From a virus, in IMG/VR virus record IMGVR_UViG_3300032118_000010, positions 1 to 47,913 of that record: 47,913 nt of DNA; one strand, 5' to 3'. Shown here in pieces: positions 1 through 7,257 of the stretch; the first letter of the stretch is position 1; every line of letters begins with the position of its first letter. A program made the translations under genes and the position numbers. The notes beneath the pieces are model-generated. The model made no database searches, had not been told where the DNA came from, and saw only the letters and a program-made list of their open reading frames with translations.

Positions 1-27
1 GGGTCAGACCCGCTGAACACCGAATAG
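1..27 (+). CDS. 3' end of an upstream gene (possible)
   Basis: Frame 1 reads GSDPLNTE and then a TAG at 25-27. This could be the C-terminus of the gene before the scaffold, which in phages of this layout is usually a portal, protease or minor head protein. Eight residues are too few to identify it, and the other two frames are also partly open here, so the assignment is only positional. Confidence 0.25.
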   Translation, partial: GSDPLNTE

Positions 28-68
28 GCGGATGCTCTGTGATTTCCTTTCGGGTGTAAGGAAGTGTT

Positions 69-941
69 ATGTCCATCTCTCTGTATCTGTCCCGTCCGTG
101 GTCCGCGTGTTTCGAGGGTGAGGATGATGCCGCGAAGGCCGCTGCGGAGAAGGCCGCCGCTGACAAGGCCGCAGCCGAGGCGGCTGCCGCTGCTGCCGCT
201 GCCGCAGGCAAAACGTTCACCCAGGAGGACGTGAATCGCATCGTGGCCGCCGACCGCCGCAAGCTGGAAGAGGCGTTGAAGAAGACCGAGAAACAGTACC
301 AGGACTTGCTGGCCAGCCAGAATCTCACCGAGCAAGAACGGAAGGCGCTGCAAGCGAATCTGGAGATGGTGCAAGGCCAACTGCGGTCGAAGGAAGAGCA
401 GCTTCTTCTGGAAAAGAAGCAGATGGAGGAGACCTACGCCGGCAAGTTGCAGGAGATCGAAAAGAAGGCGTCGTGGTTTGAGACGCTGTACCGTGACTCC
501 ACCATCGAACGGGCGCTCCAAGACGCCGCCGTCAAGCACGAAGCGTGGAGTCCTTCGCAAGTCGTCACCCTGCTTCGCGGGCAGACGAAGATGTTGGAGG
601 AAACGGACCCCAGGACCGGCAAGTTGACCGGCAGGTACAAGCCGGTGGTCGAGATGCAGGCCCTCAACACGACGACGGGCGAGATCGAGACCAAGACGTA
701 CACGCCCGAGGACGCCGTGAAGAAGATGAAGGACACGCCCGACACCTGGGGCAACCTCTTCCGCAGCGGCGTGGTTTCGGGCATCGGCGCGGGAACGGCT
801 ACCGGCGGCCTCATGCCGGGTCAAGGCGGCAAACTGGATGCGGCGGCGATTCGCAAGCTGACGCAAGAGCAGTTCCGCGAGATTCGGGCCAACCACCCTG
901 AATGGCTCGGACTCGATCCTTTGCCCAAGAAGGGCCGCTAA
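69..941 (+). CDS. putative capsid scaffolding protein
   Basis: 290 residues. An Ala/Lys/Glu-rich stretch (about 20-47) precedes a long predicted coiled coil (about 50-140), then a compact C-terminal part with a Gly-rich linker and a basic tail ending PKKGR. This helical, charged composition and the position directly upstream of the major capsid gene are typical of phage scaffold (GP20-like) proteins, which act inside the procapsid and leave before DNA packaging. The first residues (SLYLSRPWSACFE) closely resemble the N-terminus of the capsid protein that follows. GGAAG lies just upstream of the ATG. The function is inferred from architecture and synteny; no catalytic motif is present. Confidence 0.7.
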   Translation: MSISLYLSRPWSACFEGEDDAAKAAAEKAAADKAAAEAAAAAAAAAGKTFTQEDVNRIVAADRRKLEEALKKTEKQYQDLLASQNLTEQERKALQANLEMVQGQLRSKEEQLLLEKKQMEETYAGKLQEIEKKASWFETLYRDSTIERALQDAAVKHEAWSPSQVVTLLRGQTKMLEETDPRTGKLTGRYKPVVEMQALNTTTGEIETKTYTPEDAVKKMKDTPDTWGNLFRSGVVSGIGAGTATGGLMPGQGGKLDAAAIRKLTQEQFREIRANHPEWLGLDPLPKKGR

Positions 942-1044
942 CCGTTCGGGGGTCGGCAAACCAAAGGTCTGCTCGGAGCCAGCGCACGTCACGGTGACGA
1001 GGCGCGGCGAGCAGAAGTCACACGAGACACTTCGGAGAGTAGCG

Positions 1045-2436
1045 ATGAACCGTTTGTACCTCAGCCAGCCGTTCACGGCTTGCTACGAAAACAACCTGGA
1101 TGCCTTCATCCCCGAGTTGTGGGCGGACGAGGGCCTGCGCATGTTGGAAGGCAACATGGTCATGGCCAACATGGTCCACCGAGACTTCGAGGACACCGTT
1201 GCCAAGTTCGGCGATGTCGTCAACACCCGCCGCCCCGGCGAGTTCAAGATTCGCCGCAAGAAGGACGGCACCTCGCTGGTGCAGCAGGACGCCGTGGCCA
1301 CCAACGTGCAAGTGCCGTTGAATCAATGGTTCTACTCTTCCTTCGTGATCCGCGACGGCGAAGGGAGCAAGTCCTTCAAGGAGTTGAGCCAGATTTACCT
1401 CCAGCCCGCGATGAAGACCATCGCGGAAGGCGTCGATCGCGCCCTGTTGGGTCAGGTCCACGCCTACCTCGGCACCACGGCCGACCGCGTGGGCAAGTTG
1501 GGTGGCCTGACGAAGGACACCGCCAAGGACTACGTGCTGGACGCCCGCGAGAAGCTGAACATCAACAAAGCCCCCGTGGATGGCCGCAAGCTGGTCATGG
1601 CCCCCACGAGCGAGACGGCCATGCTCAAGACCGACCTGTTCGTCAAGGCCAACGAGCGCGGCGACGGTGGCTCGGCGCTGGAGAGCGCCATCCTCGGCCG
1701 CATCCTCGGCTTCGACACCTACATGGACCAGAACGTCAACTGCGTCCTGTCGGGCAGCGAGACCGACAGCGATCCGGTCACGGAGCCGTATGCGGCCGGC
1801 GCGACGGGCGACCTGGCTTGCGTCTTGACTCCCACGGTCGGTGAGTTCGTGGTCATGGCCGGCAACGATCAGCCGACTTGGGCCGTGGCTGCGGATGCCG
1901 ACAGCTTCCAGTTGAATGAGGCCCTCAAGTACGCCACCGAGGACAACGCCGTGGCCACGCGCTGGGTGAAGTGCGTGACGGCCGCTGCCTACGCGGCCGG
2001 CTACAGCGAGGGCATCGCGCTAACCGTCACGGCGGGCAAGGCACCGCAGGTCGGCCAGTTGCTCGCCTTCGGTGCGACCACCGGCACTCGGCACACCTAC
2101 ACGGTGATCGAGTCCGAGGGGAGCGGCACGGCTTGCACGGTCTACCTGGACCGGCCGCTCGCGGCTGCCGTTGGCGCTGGGGCCGATGCGTTCCCCGGCC
2201 CCTACGGCGCGATGAACCTGGCGTTCCACCGGGACGCTCTGGCCCTCGTCACCCGCCCGCTGGCCCTGCCGGACACCCGCGCGGGCGTCATGGCCGGACA
2301 TGCCGCCTACAACGGCGTCACCATGCGGGTCCTGGCCCAGTACGACATCAACGCGGGCGGGCTGATCGTCAACTGCGACATCCTCGCGGGTGTGGCGGTG
2401 CTGAACAGCGGCCTGCTGGTCCCCGTGCTCGGCTAA
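1045..2436 (+). CDS. major capsid protein (P22 coat-like)
   Basis: 463 residues from the ATG at 1045, which has GGAGAG at 1034-1039. A GTG at 994 would add 17 residues but has no ribosome binding site. The protein begins MNRLYLSQPFTACYENN and has a capsid-like body: a VNTRRPGEFKIRRK strand segment, FVIRDGEGSKSFKEL, and a long segment with LGRILGFDTYMDQNV typical of P22-type coat proteins, then an inserted beta-rich domain (about 250-420) that includes a TAGKAPQVGQLLAFG segment. Position between scaffold and head-tail joining genes supports the call. It would form the icosahedral shell. No prohead protease is visible in the window. Confidence 0.8.
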   Translation: MNRLYLSQPFTACYENNLDAFIPELWADEGLRMLEGNMVMANMVHRDFEDTVAKFGDVVNTRRPGEFKIRRKKDGTSLVQQDAVATNVQVPLNQWFYSSFVIRDGEGSKSFKELSQIYLQPAMKTIAEGVDRALLGQVHAYLGTTADRVGKLGGLTKDTAKDYVLDAREKLNINKAPVDGRKLVMAPTSETAMLKTDLFVKANERGDGGSALESAILGRILGFDTYMDQNVNCVLSGSETDSDPVTEPYAAGATGDLACVLTPTVGEFVVMAGNDQPTWAVAADADSFQLNEALKYATEDNAVATRWVKCVTAAAYAAGYSEGIALTVTAGKAPQVGQLLAFGATTGTRHTYTVIESEGSGTACTVYLDRPLAAAVGAGADAFPGPYGAMNLAFHRDALALVTRPLALPDTRAGVMAGHAAYNGVTMRVLAQYDINAGGLIVNCDILAGVAVLNSGLLVPVLG

Positions 2437-2458
2437 TCCTGTCCGCAACGAGCGAAAA

Positions 2459-2492
2459 GCCGGCCGTCCGGGCGCAAACCCGGCCGGCCGGC
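2459..2492 (+). terminator. GC-rich hairpin after capsid gene
   Basis: Arms 2459-2472 and 2479-2492 (14 nt, one mismatch) around a CGCAAA loop, starting 22 nt after the capsid stop. There is no T-run afterwards, so it may be a partial terminator, a processing site or an mRNA-stabilising hairpin that keeps capsid mRNA abundant. Confidence 0.55.
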
Positions 2493-2535
2493 CCCTCTAC
2501 CATCAACTGCGCCTGCGGGCGGACGGAGATGCCTC

Positions 2536-2835
2536 ATGGAACTGCTCTTTGCACAAGCCGACACGTTTGCCGATGCGATTGCCCTCTTGAAACAGTACGG
2601 GCCGCTGGTCCTCGTGACTGCCGTTCTTCTCTGGCAAAGCTGGGTCCGCGAATGTCGCATGAACAAACGGATCGTGAAGCTCGAAGACGAGCAGCGGAAC
2701 GTGCTCATGCCGCTCGTCGAACGGTGTGCGGACGTAATTGCCCAGAACACCTTGATGATGGAGCGGTTGGAGAAGGCCCTGGACGAGCGCTTCGTGTGTC
2801 CGCTCAGGGATACGTGCGCCCGTCAGCAACCGTGA
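2536..2835 (+). CDS. small single-TM protein, unknown (holin-like?)
   Basis: 99 residues. One hydrophobic segment (about 21-37, YGPLVLVTAVLLWQSWV) is followed by a charged helix predicted to form a coiled coil (KRIVKLEDEQRNVLMPLVERCADVIAQN) and a C-terminal CPLRDTC pair. GGAG precedes the ATG. One TM plus a coiled coil is compatible with a holin, a spanin-like protein or a phage membrane protein of unknown role. Its place between capsid and head-tail joining genes is unusual for a lysis gene. No lysis enzyme is recognisable nearby, so function is left open. Confidence 0.6.
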   Translation: MELLFAQADTFADAIALLKQYGPLVLVTAVLLWQSWVRECRMNKRIVKLEDEQRNVLMPLVERCADVIAQNTLMMERLEKALDERFVCPLRDTCARQQP

Positions 2836-2844
2836 AGCACCGCC

Positions 2845-3357
2845 ATGACGTATCCCGCGAACCACAGCTTGAACCAGCAGATTCGGCGCGTCTTGTATGC
2901 GCTCAAGCGTCAGTACGGCGGCACGATTGTCGTCTATCAGAACGCTTCGGTGATTGCGGATACGAAGACCGGCGAAGTGACCCGGACCAAGACGGCGACC
3001 CGGATTCACCGGGCCGTTGTCCTGCCCGAGACCATCAGCCGCGAAGTCAAGCAGTCGATCTCGCTGATCTCCGCGAACAAGCAGATGGTCACGGGCGGCG
3101 GTTACGAGGCGGGCAAGCGGCTATTCATCATCGAGCGCCGCGACTGCCCCAACCTCGTCCTGAAGGAGAGCGACTGGCTCGTCTACCACAGCCGCAAGTA
3201 CGCGATCGAGAACTTCGAGGAGTACGAGTTCGAGGCGGCCTACATCATCCACGGCAAGGAATTGGTGGGCGAGTCGGTAGGCGTGGCAGGGTCGATCCTG
3301 GAAGAGACGGCCGCCGATACGCTGACGCTCGTCTCCCAGACCCAAGGGGAGGTGTAG
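2845..3357 (+). CDS. putative head-tail connector / head closure protein
   Basis: 170 residues, beta-rich, with no catalytic motif. It contains GGTIVVYQNASVIADTKTGE near the N-terminus and KESDWLVYHSRKYAIENFEE in the middle; a description of data ranges and hydroxyl-like loops of this kind is common in small neck proteins. It lies between the capsid gene and the putative tail terminator and is followed 2 nt after its stop by the next ATG, so the two are probably translated together. Family is not recognised with certainty and the role rests mainly on gene order. Confidence 0.55.
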   Translation: MTYPANHSLNQQIRRVLYALKRQYGGTIVVYQNASVIADTKTGEVTRTKTATRIHRAVVLPETISREVKQSISLISANKQMVTGGGYEAGKRLFIIERRDCPNLVLKESDWLVYHSRKYAIENFEEYEFEAAYIIHGKELVGESVGVAGSILEETAADTLTLVSQTQGEV

Positions 3358-3359
3358 CC

Positions 3360-3851
3360 ATGCCCGCCAATCCGAACTGGGCGCGCTGGGTGTTCGCATC
3401 CGTAGCCACCTACCTGAAGCAAGTCGCCGAGAGTGAGAACCTTCCCGTTCTGATCGAAGGCTTGGACGAGCGGGCCACGGAGTTTATGAGCGCCACGGAT
3501 CGGTGCGAGGTCCGCATCACGGGGCCGTTCACCAGGGAAGTCAGCCGCGACTACTTCCAGATCGAAGTCGTGGTGAACGTCCTGTTCGTGAGCCGCTACG
3601 AAGAGCAGAAGAACCAGTACGCCATCATCCAGAAGACGGGCGTATTCCAGGAGGCAATGGACGGAGCTATCGCCGTCTGCAAGTACGGGACTTTTCCTGG
3701 CGACGACGAACACGTCCTGGTCGGCTGCCTTTCGCCGGTCCAAGGCCGGCATGACGCCATCCGCGTGATGCACTTCGGCCAGATCAATCCAACCGACCGC
3801 CTGAAGCAGAGCATGGTGGATGCCCGTTACCGGATGGAGATCAGCGGGTAG
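3360..3851 (+). CDS. putative tail terminator / tail completion protein
   Basis: 163 residues from the ATG at 3360. It combines an N-terminal helix (NWARWVFASVATYLKQVAE), a central strand EVSRDYFQIEVVVNVLFVSRYEE and a C-terminal strand pair ending DARYRMEISG. This helix-plus-strand pattern, the length and the position immediately before the major tail protein fit tail terminator proteins that cap the tail tube and join it to the head. GGAGG lies upstream of the start (3349-3352 region). It is followed by an inserted GIY-YIG nuclease gene rather than directly by the tail tube gene. Confidence 0.55.
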   Translation: MPANPNWARWVFASVATYLKQVAESENLPVLIEGLDERATEFMSATDRCEVRITGPFTREVSRDYFQIEVVVNVLFVSRYEEQKNQYAIIQKTGVFQEAMDGAIAVCKYGTFPGDDEHVLVGCLSPVQGRHDAIRVMHFGQINPTDRLKQSMVDARYRMEISG

Positions 3852-3852
3852 C

Positions 3853-4461
3853 ATGTTCCTCCACGTGGTAACCAACCTTATCAACGGCAAGCAGTACGTT
3901 GGCATCACGACCAACATTGAACAGCGTCGGCGCGAGCACCTTTCCGGTCACGGATCGAAGCTGCTGCATCACGCAATCAGCAAGTATGGCAGACACAGCC
4001 TGCAATGGGAGGTGTGGTACGAAGGCGACGAAGCCTGGATCAAGATGATGGAGTATCGGGCCATTGTGATGCTCGAAACGCGAGCACCAAATGGCTACAA
4101 CCTCACGCTCGGCGGGGAGGGTTCGGTCGGGTGGCGGCCCAGCGCCGCGACACGTGAGAAGTTTCATCACCGGCGCAATGGGATGAAGGGCAGGAAACAC
4201 ACGGAGGAGACTTGCCAGAAGATCAGGGCAAAGGCTCTTGGAAGAAAACCCCATCCCAAGACGTTGAGGATGTTGACGGATACTGCCGGGGCCAAGAATC
4301 CTCGCGCTCGCCGCGTCACGGTCGATGGCGTTGCCTTCGGCTGCATCAAGGATGCGGCTCTGGCGACGGGCATCAATGTGAACACGCTGTACTCTCGTTT
4401 GCGTTCCTGTCAGAAGTCCGGCCGCTGGCCGGTGGGTTGGGGTTTCAAGACCCCAGTTTGA
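3853..4461 (+). CDS. GIY-YIG homing endonuclease, free-standing
   Basis: 202 residues, ATG one base after the previous stop. The N-terminal GIY-YIG domain is visible: a variant first motif HVV with NGKQYVG as the YIG part, the basic helix NIEQRRREH carrying the likely catalytic Arg, and MEYRAIVMLET followed by NGYNLTLGG with the metal-binding Glu. The C-terminus has NUMOD3-like DNA-binding repeats (GRKHTEETCQKIRAKALGRK) and an IENR1/NUMOD1-like helix-turn-helix (FGCIKDAALATGINVNTLYSRL). Such enzymes cut intron- or intergenic-site-free alleles to spread themselves. It ends 27 bp before the tail tube ATG and 44 bp before the group I intron, which has no ORF of its own. Confidence 0.92.
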   Translation: MFLHVVTNLINGKQYVGITTNIEQRRREHLSGHGSKLLHHAISKYGRHSLQWEVWYEGDEAWIKMMEYRAIVMLETRAPNGYNLTLGGEGSVGWRPSAATREKFHHRRNGMKGRKHTEETCQKIRAKALGRKPHPKTLRMLTDTAGAKNPRARRVTVDGVAFGCIKDAALATGINVNTLYSRLRSCQKSGRWPVGWGFKTPV

Positions 4462-4488
4462 TTCGTCAACTAACAAGAAAGGTCGAAC

Positions 4489-5517
4489 ATGGCACGCATT
4501 GAGCTTAAATCGTAGGCTCCTCGCAGGGCAACTTGCGATGACAAACGGTGCTATATGCTGGGAAGTCTGAGTATCCACCGGTACGCTTTGCGTGAAAATC
4601 TGTGTGGTGCAGATCATCAGCAGGGAAGGCCCGAAGGGGAACCCTCAACGACTACACGCACCGCCCCTTGACCAAGGGTGAAGATATAGTCTGTTCTGCA
4701 TGGCGACATGCAGAGGCGGGCAGAAATGACCCGCCCGACTCGAAAGAGTAGGTAACAGGAAAGACGAGACTGCGATGTCATTCTCCAGGACGGTCTGAAC
4801 GGGACGGCGGCGGTCAACCAGCCCGTCACCCCTCCGGCCGAGAACGACACGCAACTGACCATCGACACCATCGTGTTGAACACGAAAGACCCCGATCTGG
4901 TGCCCCTGGGCGCTCGCTTCAAGATCGCGGGCGAGACGACCCCGGTGTACCACACCGTCACGGCGCGCACCCCGAGCGGGAGCGGCCCCACGACGCAGAT
5001 TACTTTCAGCCCCGCTCTCGGGGCCGGCACGTACACGGATGGCGGCGTGGTGACGTTCTACCCGCAGGAGTTGGAAATCAAGATCGGCGACGGCAACGTC
5101 ACGTACACCGAACACAACGAGTACAAGTACGAGTTGGATCGGGGCGACCTGGACACCGTGCGGGAAGGCAACCAGGTGCCGATGGACGTGAAGCTGGAGG
5201 CCGTCTTCGAGCACATCACCCAGGGCACGAGCGAGCCGGTCAGCCCGGTGGACGCCCTCAAGGGCGTTGGCGGTGCAGCCGAGTGGGTCAGTGCGTCCGC
5301 CGACCTGTGCGAACCCTACGGCGTCCACATGATCGTCCGGCACACCCCGCCTTGCGGAACGGCCCAGAAGGAGCAGGTGGCCTTTCCCGAGTTCCGTTCC
5401 GAGAGCCGGGAGGTGAACTACAAGGAGGCGTCGATCTCGGTCAGCGGCAAGTGCAAGCGCACCGAGCCGCAGGTGGATCGGCTAGGTGCCGCCGACCCGT
5501 GGCCGGACGTGCAGTAA
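4489..5517 (+). CDS. major tail protein, split by group I intron
   Basis: Proposed coding sequence join(4489..4505, 4773..5517), giving 253 residues that begin MARIELDVILQDGLNG. AAAGG lies upstream of the ATG. Unspliced, translation stops after eight codons (TAG at 4513), so exon 2 has no start of its own near its upstream end; the exon 2 frame is open back to a stop at 4753-4755. The spliced protein is beta-rich with a C-terminal SREVNYKEASISVSGKC strand, as in tail tube proteins. Position between tail terminator and tail assembly chaperones fits the major tail protein. The exact splice points come from base pairing and frame agreement; the fall-back is exon 2 alone from a GTG at 4873. Confidence 0.78.
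4506..4772 (+). ncRNA. group I self-splicing intron (267 nt, ORF-less)
   Basis: Visible core: R element CTCAACGACTACACG (4644-4658) and S element GAAGATATAGTC (4680-4691); P7 pairs GACTA 4650-4654 with TAGTC 4687-4691. P8 is CCCTT/AAGGG (4665-4669/4674-4678). P9 is an 8-bp stem 4695-4702/4707-4714 closed by a GCGA GNRA tetraloop, and P9.1 is GGCGGG/CCCGCC (4715-4720/4730-4735). P1 pairs exon GAGCTT (4501-4506) with AGGCTC (4514-4519), giving the expected U-G pair at U4505 and G4515. P10 can form between ATCG 4509-4512 and exon 2 CGAT 4773-4776. The last intron base is G4772. A 3' site after G4766 would also keep frame. Intron certain, ends to a few nt. Confidence 0.9.
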
Positions 5518-5595
5518 ACGGTCGGCGTCGATTCTGAACGACTCCCCGGCTTGCGAGCCGGTTGGGCTGGCCTCTTTGTCAAGAAGACCAGTCGA

Positions 5596-5642
5596 GCGGT
5601 GCCCGCACCAGTGCCGGCACCGCCTTCTTCCTCTTACTCTTT
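5596..5642 (+). terminator. hairpin plus pyrimidine tract after major tail gene
   Basis: Perfect 8-bp arms GCGGTGCC (5596-5603) and GGCACCGC (5616-5623), followed by a T/C-rich tract to 5642. A smaller CCGGCT/AGCCGG hairpin (5546-5561) precedes it. A leaky terminator here would explain high tail tube and lower chaperone expression from one operon. Confidence 0.55.
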
Positions 5643-5655
5643 GCGAGGGAACAAC

Positions 5656-6183
5656 ATGAAGATTGCCGGTATCGACCCGAAAGGGCTCTCGAACGAAGCC
5701 ATCCTCGTCCTGCCGCGCGGCGACCAGAACATCGTGTTCCGCGCCAAGGGCCTGCCCGACATGGACGAGTTCAACACGCTTTGCCCGACGCCGAAGCCGC
5801 CGGGAAAGTACACGAAAGAGGGCTGGGTGCCCAACCTCAACGACCCCACCTATCAGCAAGTCCTGGGCATCTGGGCCAAGAAGCGCCTCGGCTACATGGT
5901 CGTCAAGTCCCTGGCTCCGTCCGACATCGAATGGGACACCGTGAAGGAGAACGATCCGCGGACCTGGCCGAATTGGGAGGAAGACCTGAAGAACGGCAGC
6001 TTGACCCAGGTGGAGACCAATCGCGTCCTGGCGCTGGTGCTTGAGGCGAACGCCCTGGACGAGGCCAAGCTGCAAAAGGCCCGCGAGTCTTTTCTAGCTG
6101 GTCAAGCTCCAATGCCCGAAGAGTTCTCTTCGCCCCTCACCGCACCGGAGAGTTCGCCGTCTGGCGGGCCTGCGAACGGCTAG
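5656..6183 (+). CDS. tail assembly chaperone (gpG-like)
   Basis: 175 residues in the zero frame; GCGAGGG precedes the ATG. Soluble alpha/beta protein with a Pro/Ser-rich C-terminus (PEEFSSPLTAPESSPSGG), no catalytic motif. The position between the major tail protein and the tape measure gene is that of the lambda G gene product. As in that family, an overlapping minus-1 frame extends the protein (next entry). It would coat the tape measure protein during tail assembly and not be part of the final virion. Recognition rests on synteny and on the overlapping coding frame rather than on sequence similarity I can check. Confidence 0.72.
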   Translation: MKIAGIDPKGLSNEAILVLPRGDQNIVFRAKGLPDMDEFNTLCPTPKPPGKYTKEGWVPNLNDPTYQQVLGIWAKKRLGYMVVKSLAPSDIEWDTVKENDPRTWPNWEEDLKNGSLTQVETNRVLALVLEANALDEAKLQKARESFLAGQAPMPEEFSSPLTAPESSPSGGPANG

Positions 6184-6359
6184 GGGTCCGGCCGCCGGGC
6201 GTCAAGCCGTCCTGGGACGAGTGCGGCGTTGAGGCCCAGGCTTTGATCGTCGCCTTCGACCAACTGCGAAGTTACGACGAAGCGAAGCGGGAGGCTCAAT
6301 TGGCTGGGGCACGGATGCCTCTCGGGCGTTCAGAGAGAGGGGCAGATGATAAGCAGTGA
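5656..6359 (+). CDS. frameshifted tail assembly chaperone (gpGT-like)
   Basis: The minus-1 frame is open from a stop at about 6043 to TGA 6357-6359 and reads like real protein: HRTGEFAVWRACERLGVRPP, WDECGVEAQALIVAFDQL, YDEAKREAQLAGA. It has no ATG, GTG or TTG before its conserved-looking part, so it must be reached by frameshifting from the gpG-like gene. Slippage must occur between about 6044 and 6180. Candidate sites are T-TTT-C at 6090-6094, where tRNA-Phe can re-pair perfectly, and GCAAAAG at 6072-6078. Neither is a perfect X-XXY-YYZ heptamer. The product end overlaps the start of the endonuclease VII ORF by 14 nt. Confidence 0.72.
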
Positions 6360-7245
6360 CACGAGCTTGACCGAACATGAGCCACTGCATCGCTGTGCCG
6401 TGTGCGGCGACCAGAAACCACCACACGAGTTTCACACAGCACAGCTTGGAAGAGACAACCGTCGCCCGTGGTGCAAAGCGTGCTGCCGGGACTACCAACT
6501 TCAGAAGAAGTTTGGCCTGAGCCGGGCTGAATATGACGCGATGCTGAGGCAGCAGGGAGGCCGCTGCTCGATTTGTGGCAGCCATGACCCCGGCACCAAA
6601 GCAAAAGGCCAGTTCTGCGTTGACCATGACCATGCGACCGGTGAAGTGCGTGGCCTTTTGTGCAATGGGTGCAACACCGGCTTGGGGGCCTTCAAGGACG
6701 ATCCGCTGGCGTTGCTCAAGGCGGCTGCCTACTTGGAGGGCACCATGAAGTTCACCGCCAGGCTCTCTGCGCCGCGCATCGACGTGTCGGCCTATCGGAA
6801 GGCCCTGGACAAGCACATGACGGCCGCCATCGCCCGGGGCCTCATGGAGTGGCTGGAGGCCGTGCTGGCAGAGATTCCGGTGTGGAGTGGGGCATCGCGG
6901 GCGACGTTCAGCAAACTGGCGAGCCACATCTCATTGTCCATCCCTATCGCCCCCGTGGCCGTGGATCGCGTCGGCACAGGCCAAGCGTCGGGCGACGGCC
7001 AGATGGAAACGGACATCGACAGCGGGCGGTACACCTTCACGTACAGCACGTCGCTGCCCTGGCTGATCTGGAACGAATACCACAACGCCAACGTCGATCC
7101 CGACCCGAGCCTCTTCTATCGCGTGATTAAGGAAGGCCCTTACAACTTCCAGGCCGTAGGTGCCAGGGCGTTCTTGCGGTTCGCGGACGGCGTGGACCTT
7201 CCGCCGGTCAAGCCCCATGTTCGTGCGGTGCGCGTCAACACGTAG
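6346..7245 (+). CDS. endonuclease VII/HNH module fused to tail protein
   Basis: 299-residue open frame, ATG at 6346 after GAGAGGGG. Residues 1-133 are a recombination endonuclease VII-type nuclease: N-terminal zinc pairs CAVC and CKAC, then CSICG, the catalytic VDHDHATGEVRGLLC segment and CNGC. Such genes commonly behave as homing endonucleases in phages. The frame then runs without a stop into a tail-completion-like protein that has its own ATG and GGAGGG ribosome binding site at 6735-6740. Either a real fusion is made, or both products are made from nested starts. The nuclease probably inserted between the gpGT-like gene and the tail gene. Confidence 0.82.
   Translation: MISSDTSLTEHEPLHRCAVCGDQKPPHEFHTAQLGRDNRRPWCKACCRDYQLQKKFGLSRAEYDAMLRQQGGRCSICGSHDPGTKAKGQFCVDHDHATGEVRGLLCNGCNTGLGAFKDDPLALLKAAAYLEGTMKFTARLSAPRIDVSAYRKALDKHMTAAIARGLMEWLEAVLAEIPVWSGASRATFSKLASHISLSIPIAPVAVDRVGTGQASGDGQMETDIDSGRYTFTYSTSLPWLIWNEYHNANVDPDPSLFYRVIKEGPYNFQAVGARAFLRFADGVDLPPVKPHVRAVRVNT
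6745..7245 (+). CDS. putative tail completion protein (internal start)
   Basis: 166 residues from the ATG at 6745, preceded by GGAGGG 6735-6740, nested in the endonuclease VII frame. It contains RGLMEWLEAVLAEIPVWSGASRATF and a C-terminal RAFLRFADGVDLPP, similar in character to HK97 gp10-type tail completion or minor tail proteins. Located just before the tape measure gene, it is probably the ancestral tail gene of this slot. The strong internal ribosome binding site suggests it is translated alone, with the nuclease as an upstream addition. Family assignment is tentative. Confidence 0.6.
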   Translation: MKFTARLSAPRIDVSAYRKALDKHMTAAIARGLMEWLEAVLAEIPVWSGASRATFSKLASHISLSIPIAPVAVDRVGTGQASGDGQMETDIDSGRYTFTYSTSLPWLIWNEYHNANVDPDPSLFYRVIKEGPYNFQAVGARAFLRFADGVDLPPVKPHVRAVRVNT

Positions 7246-7257
7246 CAAGCGTATCTC

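Noticed and set aside
994-1044. Upstream GTG start for the capsid protein
   Set aside because: No ribosome binding site; GGAGAG and the motif shared with the scaffold both point to the ATG at 1045.
1971-3359. Long forward ORF entering from the capsid gene in another frame
   Set aside because: Only its last 163 codons (from 3360) are a real gene; the upstream part overlaps two better-supported genes and is Arg/Gly-rich.
4873-5517. Exon 2 of the tail gene as an independent gene from GTG 4873
   Set aside because: Frame is open and protein-like for about 100 nt further upstream to the predicted 3' splice site, and no ribosome binding site precedes the GTG.
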